Of a stretch of 64,000 nt of DNA, positions 12,208 through 22,331 are shown in pieces. Under the pieces are notes generated by a model. The model did no database searches. It saw nothing but the letters and a program-made list of their open reading frames with translations, and was not told the origin of the DNA. Every line of letters begins with the position of its first letter. Positions within the stretch are counted from its first letter, which is position 1. Both the position numbers and the translations under genes were made by a program. This DNA is from Papilionanthe hookeriana x Papilionanthe teres (taxonomy: Eukaryota; Streptophyta; Magnoliopsida; Asparagales; Orchidaceae), in NCBI GenBank assembly GCA_022702705.1, contig CM040425.1, positions 3,844,001-3,908,000 of the forward strand. The letters run 5' to 3'.

Positions 12208-14591
12208 GAGAGGCTGGAGAGCCTCCTGGGGGGTTTAATGGTTGGGATCGAGCTTGCTCGGTGAGGAGAAGAGCAGTGCTGCAATGGCCATTTGGAGTGG
12301 GGCGGCTCGGCAAGGTGGAATTCCAAAATTTGGCTCCTCCCGAGGTTTCGGCCATGGTGTTTTCCGGCGATCCGGGCGGCTGGGCTGGCGAGCATGGGTC
12401 ACCCTCGAGTTCGGGTGGGTCGGGGGCTGGAGGTTTGTGCGAGCGGTTGAGCTTTGCCATGTGTAAAGGGCTTGGATTAAAACGGCATGGGGGAGAGGCC
12501 ATTTTGGCTTGATTTGGTCCAAGCCATGATTTTGGGTTAGGTTCACCTCCCCATGGCTGATTTGGGCTGAGGGAGGATCATTTGCATCAGCTAGAAAGGG
12601 GTGGTGAAGTCCCCATCTAAAGTGATGTGGCTAATCATGGTTTAGTGTGTAACATGGAAGGGGTTAAAAAGCTTAATGAAGGTTTAAGAAAGGGGGCCCT
12701 CCTTTTGTTACTTTGGGTATGGTCACATGTCAAACATCCCATGGCTTCATATGGCTTGTACATGGCTTGTCTTTGGCTCACCTATGGCTTGGCAAGAGCT
12801 TAGTCAATTTCATAAAAAAGGATTTTGTGAATTTTGGCATTTTGATGGAAATTGTTATGAAGCTTGATTTGGAATTGTTTAATTGACAAATTAGGACTTT
12901 AGGAATGATTTTAAATAGAATGTGTGATGAGGTAAAGTGTCATGTGGGCTTTAGATTGATTTGGGCTTTTGAATTTGGTGGAAATGGGCTTTTAGGAAGG
13001 TTTAATGGAGTGGGCCTTTATGTTTAGCAATGGGCTTTTAGATGAAGAATTTTGCAAAGGGCCATGCCAAATAAATGTTGAATTCAGTTTAAGGATGTGT
13101 CTTGAATGATTTGAAGCAAATTTGAGGTGGTTTGGAATTGAATTGGGTTGAATTTGGGTTCATTTGGTAAATGGGCCAATGTAGGTCAAATTGGGCTAAT
13201 TTGGGCCAATGTTGGGCTAGGGTTGAAGTTGATGTAAAATTAATGTTGAGAAATGTTTATGGGAGTGTTTCAAAGAGGTTTTAACTTTGGTTGGGTTTTG
13301 GTTTTGGGACTTGGGCTTATTTGGGTGAGGTTTGGGTTTAGGTCAAAATTGGGCATTTTGGTTTTGGGTTGAATTTGAGTGGGGTTTGGGTCCAAATTTT
13401 GGGCAAATTATGTTAGTGTTTTGTTTTTGGGGATGTTAGGGAAGGTTTAGAAAAGTTTTGGGGTCAATTGGAGTTGAATTGGTTTGGTTTGGGCTAAGTT
13501 TGGGTCATGGGTCCAAATTGGGCTTTAAGGTCAAAAGTGAGATTGGATTCAAATGTTAATCAAATTGGACTTGGATTTGGTCTAGATTGATATTTTGGAT
13601 GTTAAATTGAAGTTTAGAATTGAATTGGACCAAAATTGGGGTCAATTGGGTAGATTTGGTTTGACATTGGGTTCACTTGGGTTAAGAATGGGCTAAATTG
13701 GGGGTTTTGGTAAAAGTGAGGTAAATTGACAAAATTGGCCCATGGTGTAGTTGGACAAAATGAAATTGGGAATATTTGGGATTTTCTGGAATTTTCTGGG
13801 AATTTTCAGAATTTTTGGATTTTTTGGCTAAGAGGGGCATTTTGGGTATTTGGAGGGTATTGGGGGGTATTTTTGGAATTTTTGGTATTTTTGGCTATGG
13901 ATGATCAATTTGATTGGTGAGGAAATTTTCAAGGATAATTTTGGGGAAATTTGGGTGATTTTGAAATTTTGGAGGATTTGGGCAACTCTGAGGGCTTTTG
14001 GTAGGCTTGATAGGTGTAGGGTCTCCGGGGCCAAAAATTGAAATTTTGGAATAATGAAGATTGATCAAATATGAGTAGAATAGAATCACTTTGATTGAGC
14101 CATGAATCCATGAAGCCATTTTAAGCCTATATGAGCCATGGGAGGACTCATTTGAGGCATTCACTATGTTGTTCCTAACCCTCTGCTTAAGGGTTAAGGT
14201 CCATCCATATGAATTACCTACATGAGTCAAGGAGTCAAGTTAGGTATGGGTGTGGTTTTAGGATTTGGATTGTGTGTGTGAGAGTATAGAGTATGAGTGT
14301 AGTGAGTGTGTAAGTCAACCCTCACCAGACCAAGCCACCTGGGGTGGTCACTAAGGCCGAAGAGTCTGTAGGGAACTCATCCTTTAAACCTTCACTTTTG
14401 ATTTCGACCCTCTAGGTGATTAGGGGTCTACAATCAAGCTTGTGAGGCTTGCGGGGAGGCAAGAAGTGGTTCAAATTTCTAAGGGATGGGTCCCGATTCT
14501 AGTCCTCTAAGATAGTCGAAAGGAAAAGCCTAAGGCTAGATCCTAAACACTAAAGAGGGAAGAGAAGACCTCATCGAAAATGAGGTCAACA

Positions 14592-15600
14592 AATGGACCC
14601 CTAATAGGTGTGGTGTGCTAACCAAGCACACCGCGCGTATTGGCGTTGACCGAAGAGATCAACAAAACCAACACAGATGTCCAAGTGACAAACTTAGGAC
14701 GAAGTAGAAGAATTTCCGCTGGGGAGTATCAGGTAAATCTCCAAGACTGAAGATTCCAGAGCTCTCGCTGGGGAAAAAAGAGGTGAATTTCATATCACAA
14801 GATTTCAAGAGATTGGGTCTTAGATTCGTTTCACTTTTTTTTTTATTTCCAGTTTTAATTATGAGTTTAAATTTTGATTTGAGTTTCAATTTTGATTTTA
14901 TGCGGAGAACAGAGTAGGGCGGAGGCCTACCCGAATACATTTGCATGCTGAGAAGGAAGCAGGACTGAACCTATTCCATATGCTGAGGAAGAATAGGACA
15001 AAGCCTATCCGAAATGCAGAGTGCTTTAATTTCAATTTCTTGTTGAGCGGATCAAATTTTGAGATTGCTGAGAAAGGAGTAGGATTGTGCCTATCCCGAG
15101 TGTTGAGAATTGCTGAGAAGGGAGTAGGGCGGACGCCTATCCCGAATGCTGAGATTGCAGAGATGGGAGTAGGGCGGAAGCCTATCCCGAATGCTGAGAT
15201 TTGCTGAGATGGGAGTAGGGCGGAAGCCTATTCCGAATGCTGAGATTGCTGAGATGGGAGTAGGGCGGAAGCCTATCCCGAATGCTGAGATTTGCAGAGA
15301 TGGGAGTAGGGCAGAAGCCTATCCCGAATGCTGAGATGGGAGTAGGGCGGAAGCCTATCCCGAATGCTGAGATTTACTGAGATGGGAGTAGAGCGGAAGC
15401 CTATCCCGAATGCTGAGATTTGCAGAGATGGGAGTAGGGCGGAAGCCTATCCCGAATGCTGAGATTTGCTGAGATGGGAGTAGGATGGAAGCCTATCCCG
15501 AATGCTGAGATTTGTAGAGATGGGAGTAGGGCGGAAGCCTATCCCGAATGCTGAGATTGCTGAGATGGGAGTAGGGCGGAAGCCTATCCCGAATGCTGAG
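14592..15600 (-). repeat. 3' untranslated minisatellite of element E (about 46-bp unit)
   Basis: About a dozen tandem copies of a unit near 45-46 bp (plus strand GGGAGTAGGGCGGAAGCC then TATCCCGAATGCTGAG) run from about 15073 to 15600. One copy near 15302-15337 is shortened to 36 bp, and degenerate copies reach down to about 14905. Units are very similar to one another, so expansion is recent compared with decay of the genes. It sits between ORF3 and the 3' LTR. The remaining 14592-14904, next to the LTR, is unique non-coding sequence in which I see no convincing polypurine tract. Ogre elements are known for tandem repeats in this 3' UTR position. Confidence 0.9.
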
Positions 15601-16243
15601 ATTTTGTTTATACAGTGGTTGTGAAAGATTTTTGTTGATATTTGATTTATACTGTGACTATGCAGAATTTTGCTGAGATTTGGATTATGTTAAGATCGAA
15701 ATGAGATATGAAAGTGTTCCATATCCAAGTCTGATTACTTGGCGAAGGGTACGAACCTATGCCATCCGAATCAAATTGAAGATTCCTCGTAATTTTGAAA
15801 TCATCCCGAGAGAGGGTTTCAGAGGAGGTCTGAAGTAGATCTTGATTTGAAGAAGGATTGGAGGATTTGAAAAGATGGACATAAACTGGAATTCAATTTG
15901 AGCTTTAGATTTGTTTTGTTTGTTCTTTAACTATCCCTTTTTTTTTTGTTTATTTGATGTTCATGTGGATTTGAAATTCTTTTTAATGTTTGGATTTTTA
16001 TGGAAGAGAGTTCTTATTTATTTTCCTTTTCTTTCTCGTTCTTTGTTCGAAGTTCATTTAACTTTAATGGCGTTTCCCAGTCAATTTGCACAAAAAGTGG
16101 TGAAGGCAAAATGTGACATGGTCACTTTCATTCCAATCTTGTTGAGGATACATCATACAACTTGATCTGAAATATTTCTCATACAATCCATGACTCAAAA
16201 CGGACTATGTATGATTCTTGTTGATCCATCAAAAAAGTATCTG
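15601..16243 (-). other. 3' non-coding spacer of element E
   Basis: Between the minisatellite and the end of ORF3. It holds a poly-T run near 15944-15954 and AT-rich sequence. Short plus-strand ORFs here are not supported by any similarity or by the element's direction. No gene is seen. Confidence 0.6.
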
Positions 16244-17825
16244 TTAAATCCATGTCTGAATAATGAGATACACGGTTAATAACATCACCTTCCAAGCCAT
16301 CCTTGGCAGGAATGCCGCATGGATGTGCATTGGAGGTGTGATATTTCCCGTGTAACTCACAGCTCGTAGGGCGGAGACTCTCCAGTTCGGATGCAGCTGG
16401 AAGTGGTAAGGTGCCTTTACGTCGTCCATCCTTCTAAAAGTGACGGAGATCCGCTCCATCGGTACTCCCGGTATACTATGTTTTGCGATGTCTGCTCCAT
16501 TTCCTTGTAATATCATGACGGAACCTACCGGAAGTGGTATCTCCACCGGCCCTCGGAACTTACCCGGGCCTGTTATCCGAAGGTCAGATCCGAACATGAT
16601 ATTGCATTGGTTGACGAACGAAGCTGTGCGAAATGTCGACAAAGTCATGGTGGTCTATGTGTGGAGGTATGCGGTCGCCCTTCGATAAATGTTGATAATG
16701 CAATCGTTGGGTATGCGATCTGCGGCGGTACCCTCCACGTTATCATTCTTTTCACCATTCTTTTAATTATTCTCGGCATTGGATCCACCTCACCGTGACG
16801 GAGTATCCACGGTGGATTTCCTTTTACGTCCTCTACGAAGTTATAGCAACATCCGCATTATATTGTGACTCTTCCTTTCCCTGGCATCCATTTCCAGGGT
16901 TCCGAATAAGTCTTTTCTCTCAGACGGCCTGCTCGACCCATCTTCCGAAGTTCTAGAATGAAATCTACAATCTGCTGTTGCTCGTACTGCGAGAATACAC
17001 TGTGTGTAACTCGAGGCCTTCCAAAATGTTGATTCTTACGCCTCTAATCCTTTCAAAGTATTCGAAAGTCTTCTTCTCAACATTTTGCATTCTTTCTAGT
17101 TCATATTACGGGATGATCCGCAAGTGACGAGGCCTAGTAACGTATTGCGGGATGTATGGCTCAATCCCGTCACGTTCTCCTGCATACCTTGGCTCCTCGG
17201 GGATTGTCTCTGTCGGGACATCCTCCGGGGTTGCTTCCACAACAAGGTTCTTCAGATATGGTATCTCTATCCGGCGTCGAGGTGATCTCTCTGCCTCTGA
17301 ACTTCTCAGAGTTTCCCTTATCCTTTCTGTTGTTCTTGGAGCTTGTTCTCTCTTTTCAGGTTTCTGATGAACCGGTATTTTTGAAATGCATGTGTCTGCG
17401 AAGGTGGCTATTTGCTGTGTTAATCTGCTGCAAGTTTAGTCAACATCTTGCGGATACGGCGATTCTTATTCCTTCTTTGAGTAGTATTGAGCGTAGCTCT
17501 CCTTACTTCTTGAATTTTTGTGGGCGCGGCGCTGACGAGCTTGCCTTCTGCCGTGGCAACTACTGACTTGATTTTCTTGCTTTCTTCGGTGTTTGCCTTT
17601 CTTTTCTTGTTGTTGGATTGGCGGCTTGGGCCACCCACCTTCATTACTGTCTGGCTATGAAGCTCCTCTCGGTCCACTGGGACCCAATCATTTTCTTCAT
17701 ATCGTAGGTTTGGTCGGTGTGAAGTCAGAATCAATTTCTATCACTGCTCCATCCTTCACCCTCTTTTCATCGAGTGCGAGACTCACGCCATTTTTAAAGT
17801 TTAGGACCAACCGCCCATTCGACAT
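16244..17825 (-). pseudogene. ORF3 of element E: ORF1-like N-terminus joined to an ALKBH9/10-type dioxygenase
   Basis: Starts at ATG 17825 (MSNGRLVLNFKNG) and runs about 1.58 kb in the pol direction, 330 bp after the integrase stop. N-terminal part (17825-17420): LVLNFKNGVSLAL, a conserved GKLVSAAPT block and a basic RRNKNRR motif, all shared with ORF3 of G at 63517 and with ORF1. A Pro/Arg/Glu-rich linker follows. C-terminal part (about 17110-16400) is a plant ALKBH9/10-type Fe(II)/2-oxoglutarate oxygenase. It shows INILEGLELHT, KWMPGKGRVTI, GCCYNF, GNPPWIL, the iron motif PPHIDHHDF (H-x-D at 16661-16653), CNIMFGSDL, GADIAKH (third iron ligand, 16480-16478) and ERISVTFRR for cofactor binding. 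Host homologues remove N6-methyl marks from RNA. It is broken by a frameshift near 17700, stops near 17106 and 16850, and frameshifts near 17000, 16700 and 16640. It is inactive here, but its coding nature is clear. Confidence 0.88.
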
Positions 17826-18153
17826 TTCCCTGCGAAGAAAACAAGGAAAGGATCAGGAGCTATACTAAGAACAAGAACATTAAGAAAGTATCTATCACTG
17901 AAGATTTTTATTCACTTATTCCAATTTTAATTTTTAAGGAAAATAGGAAAAGATAAAGAAAGATCAGGAAAAAGATTTGATTTGAAAGGAAAGGTAAAAC
18001 TTTATTATTATGATTTTCACATATTTTATTTTTAGTACATTTTTTTATTTTATCCATTTTTATGTTTTTTGGGTTCGGACTCAGTCACAAATTGATTGCT
18101 TCACCCGTGTTTCTTGGGATAAGACTCTATTTTAGAGGCCACCCTTCGAAACA
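17826..18153 (-). other. Integrase-ORF3 spacer of element E
   Basis: AT-rich spacer between the integrase stop (18154) and the ORF3 start (17825). G has the corresponding spacer at 63233-63516, also followed by an ATG that opens ORF3. This supports ORF3 being separate from pol. No promoter or splice signal can be assigned with confidence. Confidence 0.6.
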
Positions 18154-19583
18154 TCAGGTTGCGTAATACTTCTTCAAATATCGTCCATTGATTGGAAGCA
18201 TTTGTCGTTCTCCTTGGTAATTCACAAGTTGGTAGGAGCCCCTGAGTAGACTGCCTCGACCACAAACGGCCCTTCCCAAGTCGGTTCAAATTTGCCTCCT
18301 ATCTTGTGATGTGCAAGAATAGGTCTTCTGAGAACAAGAACTAAGTCACCAACTTTGAAAGTTCTCGGGCGGACCAGTTTATCATGGGCCTTGATCATCT
18401 TAGCTTGGTACAATTCCAAATTTTGTTGCACTGCAAGTCTTTTTCCTTCCAAGTTTTCCAGTTCTTCCAGTCGTAATCTGGCATTTTCTTATGCAGTAAT
18501 TTTATTTGCAACTACAACCCTGAGTGATGGAAGCTGGACTTCCAACGGTAACACTGCCTCGGACCCGTACACTAAAGCGTAAGGCGTAGAATGAGTAGGA
18601 GTCCTGAAAGTCGTCCTGTAGGCCCATAAGGCTTCTAACAACTTCTCGTGCCAATTCCTCTTGTTATCATCCAAAGTTTTCTTTAAAATTTGAACGAGAG
18701 TTTTATTAAAAGCCTCGGCCAAGCCGTTTGCTCTTGGGTAGCAGATTGTTGAGTATCGCCAATCGATCCCATGTCTTCTGAAAAAATTGTTGATCTTTGT
18801 GCTTCTGAATGCAGACCCATTATCTGAAATGATTCTGTGCGGTACTCCGAAACGGTAGATGACTTGATTTTTGAAAAAGCGCAGCACGTGGTGTGCCTTT
18901 ACTTCTACGAGTGGGCTAGCTACGCCCATTTAGAAAAATAGTACGTAGGCTGCAAGGATGAAGCGATGTCCTCTTGAAGAAGGTGGTTCATCGGACCCAC
19001 TATATCTGTGCCCCAACACTCAAATGGCCACGATGCAATTGTCGGATGTAGCACATTTGGAGGTTGGTGTAGAACCACTCCGTGCACTTGGCACTGGTGA
19101 CAATTTTTGGCAATCTTCATGCAATCGGTCATCATTGAGGGCCAGTAATACCCTAGTCTTTTAATTTTCATTTTCATTTTCGGACCCGACTGATGAGCGC
19201 CACAAAGTCCTGAATGCACTTCTTTGACAATTTCACGAGCCTCGGATCCGTTCAGGCATCTTAACCACATTTGATCAAAAGACCTTCTGTATAATGTACT
19301 GTTTATTAATGCGTAAGACAGAGTTCTTTTCTTGATTTGATGTGCTAATGACTTATCGTCTGGTAATTTCCCTGTTTGCAGGTAGTCTATTAGCGGCTGA
19401 CGCCTGATCTTCGTGTTTTCAGTCAACTGCTGCCGCTGATTCCTCTCGCTTTTCCGGTTTCTGTATCATATCCATGTCGAGCTGTGATAGGACCTACCGT
19501 CCTTGAACTAACACTTCAACTGACTCATCTTGTGAGCAGGCAAATTCTTTTGCAAGGCGAGCTAGCGCATCCGCGAGAGCATT
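18154..19583 (-). pseudogene. pol: Integrase domain of element E pol
   Basis: Minus-strand integrase that would insert the cDNA. The N-terminal zinc module is seen as EVHSGLCGAH and CHQC. The catalytic core keeps all three acidic positions: WGTDIVGP, ISDNGSAF and ANGLAEAFNKTL. The C-terminal part has the family-typical LVRPRTFKVGDLVLVLRRP and WEGPFVVEAVYSG. The protein ends at 18154 after RYLKKYYAT, the same last residues as in G. It is split into at least three frames (19426-18920, 18929-18489, 18452-18222), so it is not functional. The ADTDYFSKW region before 18920 is damaged. Confidence 0.92.
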
Positions 19584-20119
19584 TTATCTTCTGGGGATCT
19601 TGTAGATTGTTACATTCAGAATTTTTTCCAACAGTTTCATGGCATACTGAAAGTATTGCTCGAGTCTTGGCTTTAAGATTCTGTATTGTCCAGCGACCTG
19701 TTGAATGATCAACTGAGAATCTCCGTAGATATTGATATCCGTTATTCCCATTTGAATAGTTAGTTCTAGTCGTGTTATGAGGGCTTCATATTCTGCCTCG
19801 TTGTTTGTGTACGGCTCTGTTAAGTGGTAGGAGTAGCTTAACATCCCCCGCTCCGGTGTTATAAAGATTAGTCGATTCACGCTTTCACGGGCACTATCGT
19901 TTGCAATTCTTTGTCTTTACGTGCTGAGGACGCTCCCTCGAAGTATAGTTCCCAACGTTGATCATCAGTGTCTTCTAGGCTCATTATTTGTTCGTCTAGC
20001 AAGTCGTCGTCGAGAGGCGAATCTGCCGGTAAAGGGTGTGCTGCAAGGAAATTAGCTAGAACTTGTCCCTTTACGGCACGAAGAGGAACGAAAGTTATGT
20101 CGAATTGCAATAGTATCAT
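19584..20119 (-). pseudogene. pol: Second (archaeal-type) RNase H domain of element E
   Basis: It opens with WELYFEGASS (about 19930) and continues with FITPERGML, TNNEAEYEALI, INIYGDSQLIIQQVAGQY and IYKIPRR. This is the aRNH domain of the Tat lineage, which lies between the ordinary RNase H and integrase. The first catalytic position, normally Asp in YFDG, is Glu here and also in G. A one-base deletion near 19873 breaks the frame. A TAA at 19584-19586 interrupts the protein between IPRR and NALADAL. G has a stop at exactly the same place. Confidence 0.88.
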
Positions 20120-21482
20120 CGACCACTCAGCAAGTACGCGGAAAGTGTTGGACGGGTCATCAAATATTGTAACGGATTAACTTTCGAGATAAGGTTGACC
20201 TTATGAGAGAGCATGTAAAGCACCGAGTTTACGTACGGCGAAGATGCGGGCCAAACAATGCTTCTCGATTGGAGGATACTTTACTTCCATCGGAATCAAA
20301 CAACGGCTTAAGTAGTAGAGAGCATTTTCTTTTCCCTCATCATTGACACGAGCTAGCAGGTCTCCGAGGAGTCGTCTAGAGCCGTGGTATAAAGTATCAA
20401 CGGTCTACACGAGGCCAGGGGCTGCTAAGACGGGAGGTGTCATCAAGTATTGCTTAATGTCCTTGAAGGCCCGTTGGCATTTCTCTTCCCAAACGAATTT
20501 GGCATCCTTTTAACGAATGCCGAGAAGAGTGACACCTACACGACAAGTTCGAAATAAAGCGTCGAAGATATGCCAACTTCCCTTGAAAGGATCATAGCTG
20601 TTTTAAGGTTTTGGGAGGCGGCATCTCTAAGATAGCTTTAATCTTTTCCGGATCAATTTCAATTCTGCGATGTCGAACAACAAATCCTAAGAATTTCCCG
20701 GAGGTGACGCCGAAGGTGCATTTTAAGGGATTCATCTTAAGGTTGTATTGCCTCAGTCGCTCGAAAACAATTCTCAAATCATACAGGTGATCTTCCTTCA
20801 GTTTGCTTTTGATGACCACATCGTCCACGTAGCACTCGACTTGGTTGTGAATGAGATCATCAAAAATCTTTGTCATTCCTCTTTGGTATGTTGCTCCTGC
20901 GTTCTTTAGTCCGAATGGCATTCTTTGTGTAGCAATACACTCGATTGGTGTTACGAATGCCGTGAGCTTTTCGTCTTCGAGTGCCATCTTTATGCTGGTT
21001 GTATCCTGAAGATCCATCCATGAAAGAGAATATTTCATGTGTCGAAGCGATGTCGATCATTAACTCCGGAATTGGTAGTGGAAATTCATCCTTTGAACAT
21101 GCTTTGTTCAAGTCTGCGAAATCCACGCAGATTCCGATCGACCATTCTTCTTCTCGGTCGGTACCACATTGGCTAGCCAAGTAGGGTATTGTTCCTCGCG
21201 GACAAATTTAGCGTCGATTAGCTTCTTAACTTCGGCTATTACTTGTTGTTCGATTTCCAAACGCATTCTTCAGAAGCTTGTCGTTGGAACGGAAGTAGGA
21301 TCCACTCCTAGTCTGTGAACTGCAACTTCTGGAGCTAATCCTGGCATTTCATCATAACTCCAAGCAAAACAGTCCTTGAATTCCATCAATAGCTCGATCA
21401 TTTCCTCGGAATATTCTTTATTGAGTAAGGAGCTAACAAAGGTTGGTCTAGGCTTTTCGCTAGTACCTAAGTTAACTTCCAT
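20120..21482 (-). pseudogene. pol: Reverse transcriptase and RNase H of element E
   Basis: RT motifs on the minus strand: ICVDFADLNKACSKDEFPLP, FSFMDGSSGYNQ, TPFGLKNAGATYQRGM-type sequence, and the catalytic YVDDVVIKSK (about 20830). Then LKMNPLKCTFGV and GFVVRHRRIEIDPEKIKAI. The stretch 20590-20120 corresponds to the connection and RNase H domain (compare residues 270-430 of the 484-residue ORF in G) but is heavily frameshifted. It is upstream of aRNH and downstream of the Arg-Gly-rich linker. Several frames are needed to follow it, so no active enzyme is made. Confidence 0.92.
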
Positions 21483-22331
21483 TAACTCATCTATTGTAGA
21501 TTTGATTTCTTCTTCGAACTACGGTGGAGCGTACGCGATTTGCGGATCTTCGAGCTCTTCGTAGTTTCCGACCGGTCTTCATTAGGTTCGCAGTGACAAC
21601 CAAACAAAATTTTGTATCGTCGGCTGAACTCTGCGTGCCGAATCCGAGACCATGTTTTGAATTGGGAGGCCGGCCAGGCATTATTCCATAATTTTTTGAA
21701 GTGTTGTGATCGACCTTTTGTCCATTGTCGAGGTAAGACACCACAGCTGAATTAAATTTTGAACACGGGGAGAGTACCACTCAAAAGGTAATTCCATTAA
21801 TTCGGAAGAAGTGACATCTTCGAGTGTACATCATTTTCGGTATTGGAAGAAGAAGTGCCACGGTAAAATTTGATTGGCTTTGCACCGCTTGCTATGTTCT
21901 TCTTTGACCACCATACCCTCGATCTTATTAGACTGGATCGGGGTCAGGGTCATAGTGTGTTCATAGTGGTTAATCTTCTCGTACATCGATTTGTATTCTT
22001 CGTTCTTCTCGTCTTCGAGAGAAATCTTGAATTGTAGTTTCTTCCGATTTATTATAGTTGCTTCTTTCTTGACTTCCTCTTCTTCCTCGGAGCTGTTCTC
22101 CCGATCAACGTTGATCATCGGCTTTTTACGTCCAGCTGTCTCGGTGTCTCTTCCACGACCTCGTCCCTGGCCTCGACCTCGGATGCGAGTTCTGGAGAAA
22201 CCTTCACCATCTCGCCGTGAGGGAGTGGTTAGTGACTGTTGGACTAGAACTTCAAGTTCTTCATTATCTCGAATTTCTTTTGCCTCATTTGGCACGGTGT
22301 TTCTGGAGAAGATTGATTTCTTCGGAGGTGC
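21483..22331 (-). pseudogene. Arg-Gly-rich linker and pre-RT segment of element E
   Basis: Between protease and RT. An RGRGQGRGRGRD stretch (about 22190-22150) is followed by an acidic run (SSEEEEEVKKE), then INHYEHTMTLTPIQSNKIEGM and RPPNSKHGLGFGT. The last two blocks are conserved in G at 59393-59902. In Ogre elements an intron lies between the protease and RT coding parts. I looked for a clear intron here and cannot fix splice sites by eye. The RG-rich region could bind RNA (inference). Confidence 0.75.

Larger units (their letters stand above)
7223..14591 (-). mobile_element. 3' LTR of element E (left copy, 7369 bp)
   Basis: It matches 27015-34483 over its whole length with scattered substitutions and indels. 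Visible landmarks, in minus-strand order from 14591: U3 of A/C-rich blocks with spaced A-tracts (13900-13775), TATA motif 12207-12198, C-rich leader, a GC-rich island with a 14-bp palindrome (11680-11403), a long AT-rich stretch (11000-9600), a pentanucleotide array (9510-9284), and an end at GCCGACA. U3 is about 2.4 kb and the transcribed part about 5 kb. One block near 9093 lacks about 45 bp that the right LTR has at 28892-28940. ORFs inside it are not conserved and I do not call them genes. Confidence 0.93.

Noticed and set aside
12012..12546. Cluster of overlapping ORFs on both strands of the left LTR
   Set aside because: Open frames arise from high GC and few stop codons in this block. 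Both strands are equally open and nothing is conserved with D or G LTRs.
14905..15600. CRISPR-like array
   Set aside because: Units are contiguous tandem repeats without unique spacers, in a plant retroelement UTR.
17156..17566. 136-residue plus-strand ORF opposite ORF3 of E
   Set aside because: It is the antisense shadow of the ORF3 linker and N-terminal region. The minus strand shows conserved blocks shared with G, and the plus strand does not.
16244..17825. Possibility that the ALKBH region is a host gene fragment inserted by chance
   Set aside because: It is colinear with pol, starts at an ATG whose N-terminal blocks are shared with G and with ORF1, and lies between integrase and 3' UTR repeats. 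I favour a true element ORF, though only other genomic copies can settle this.
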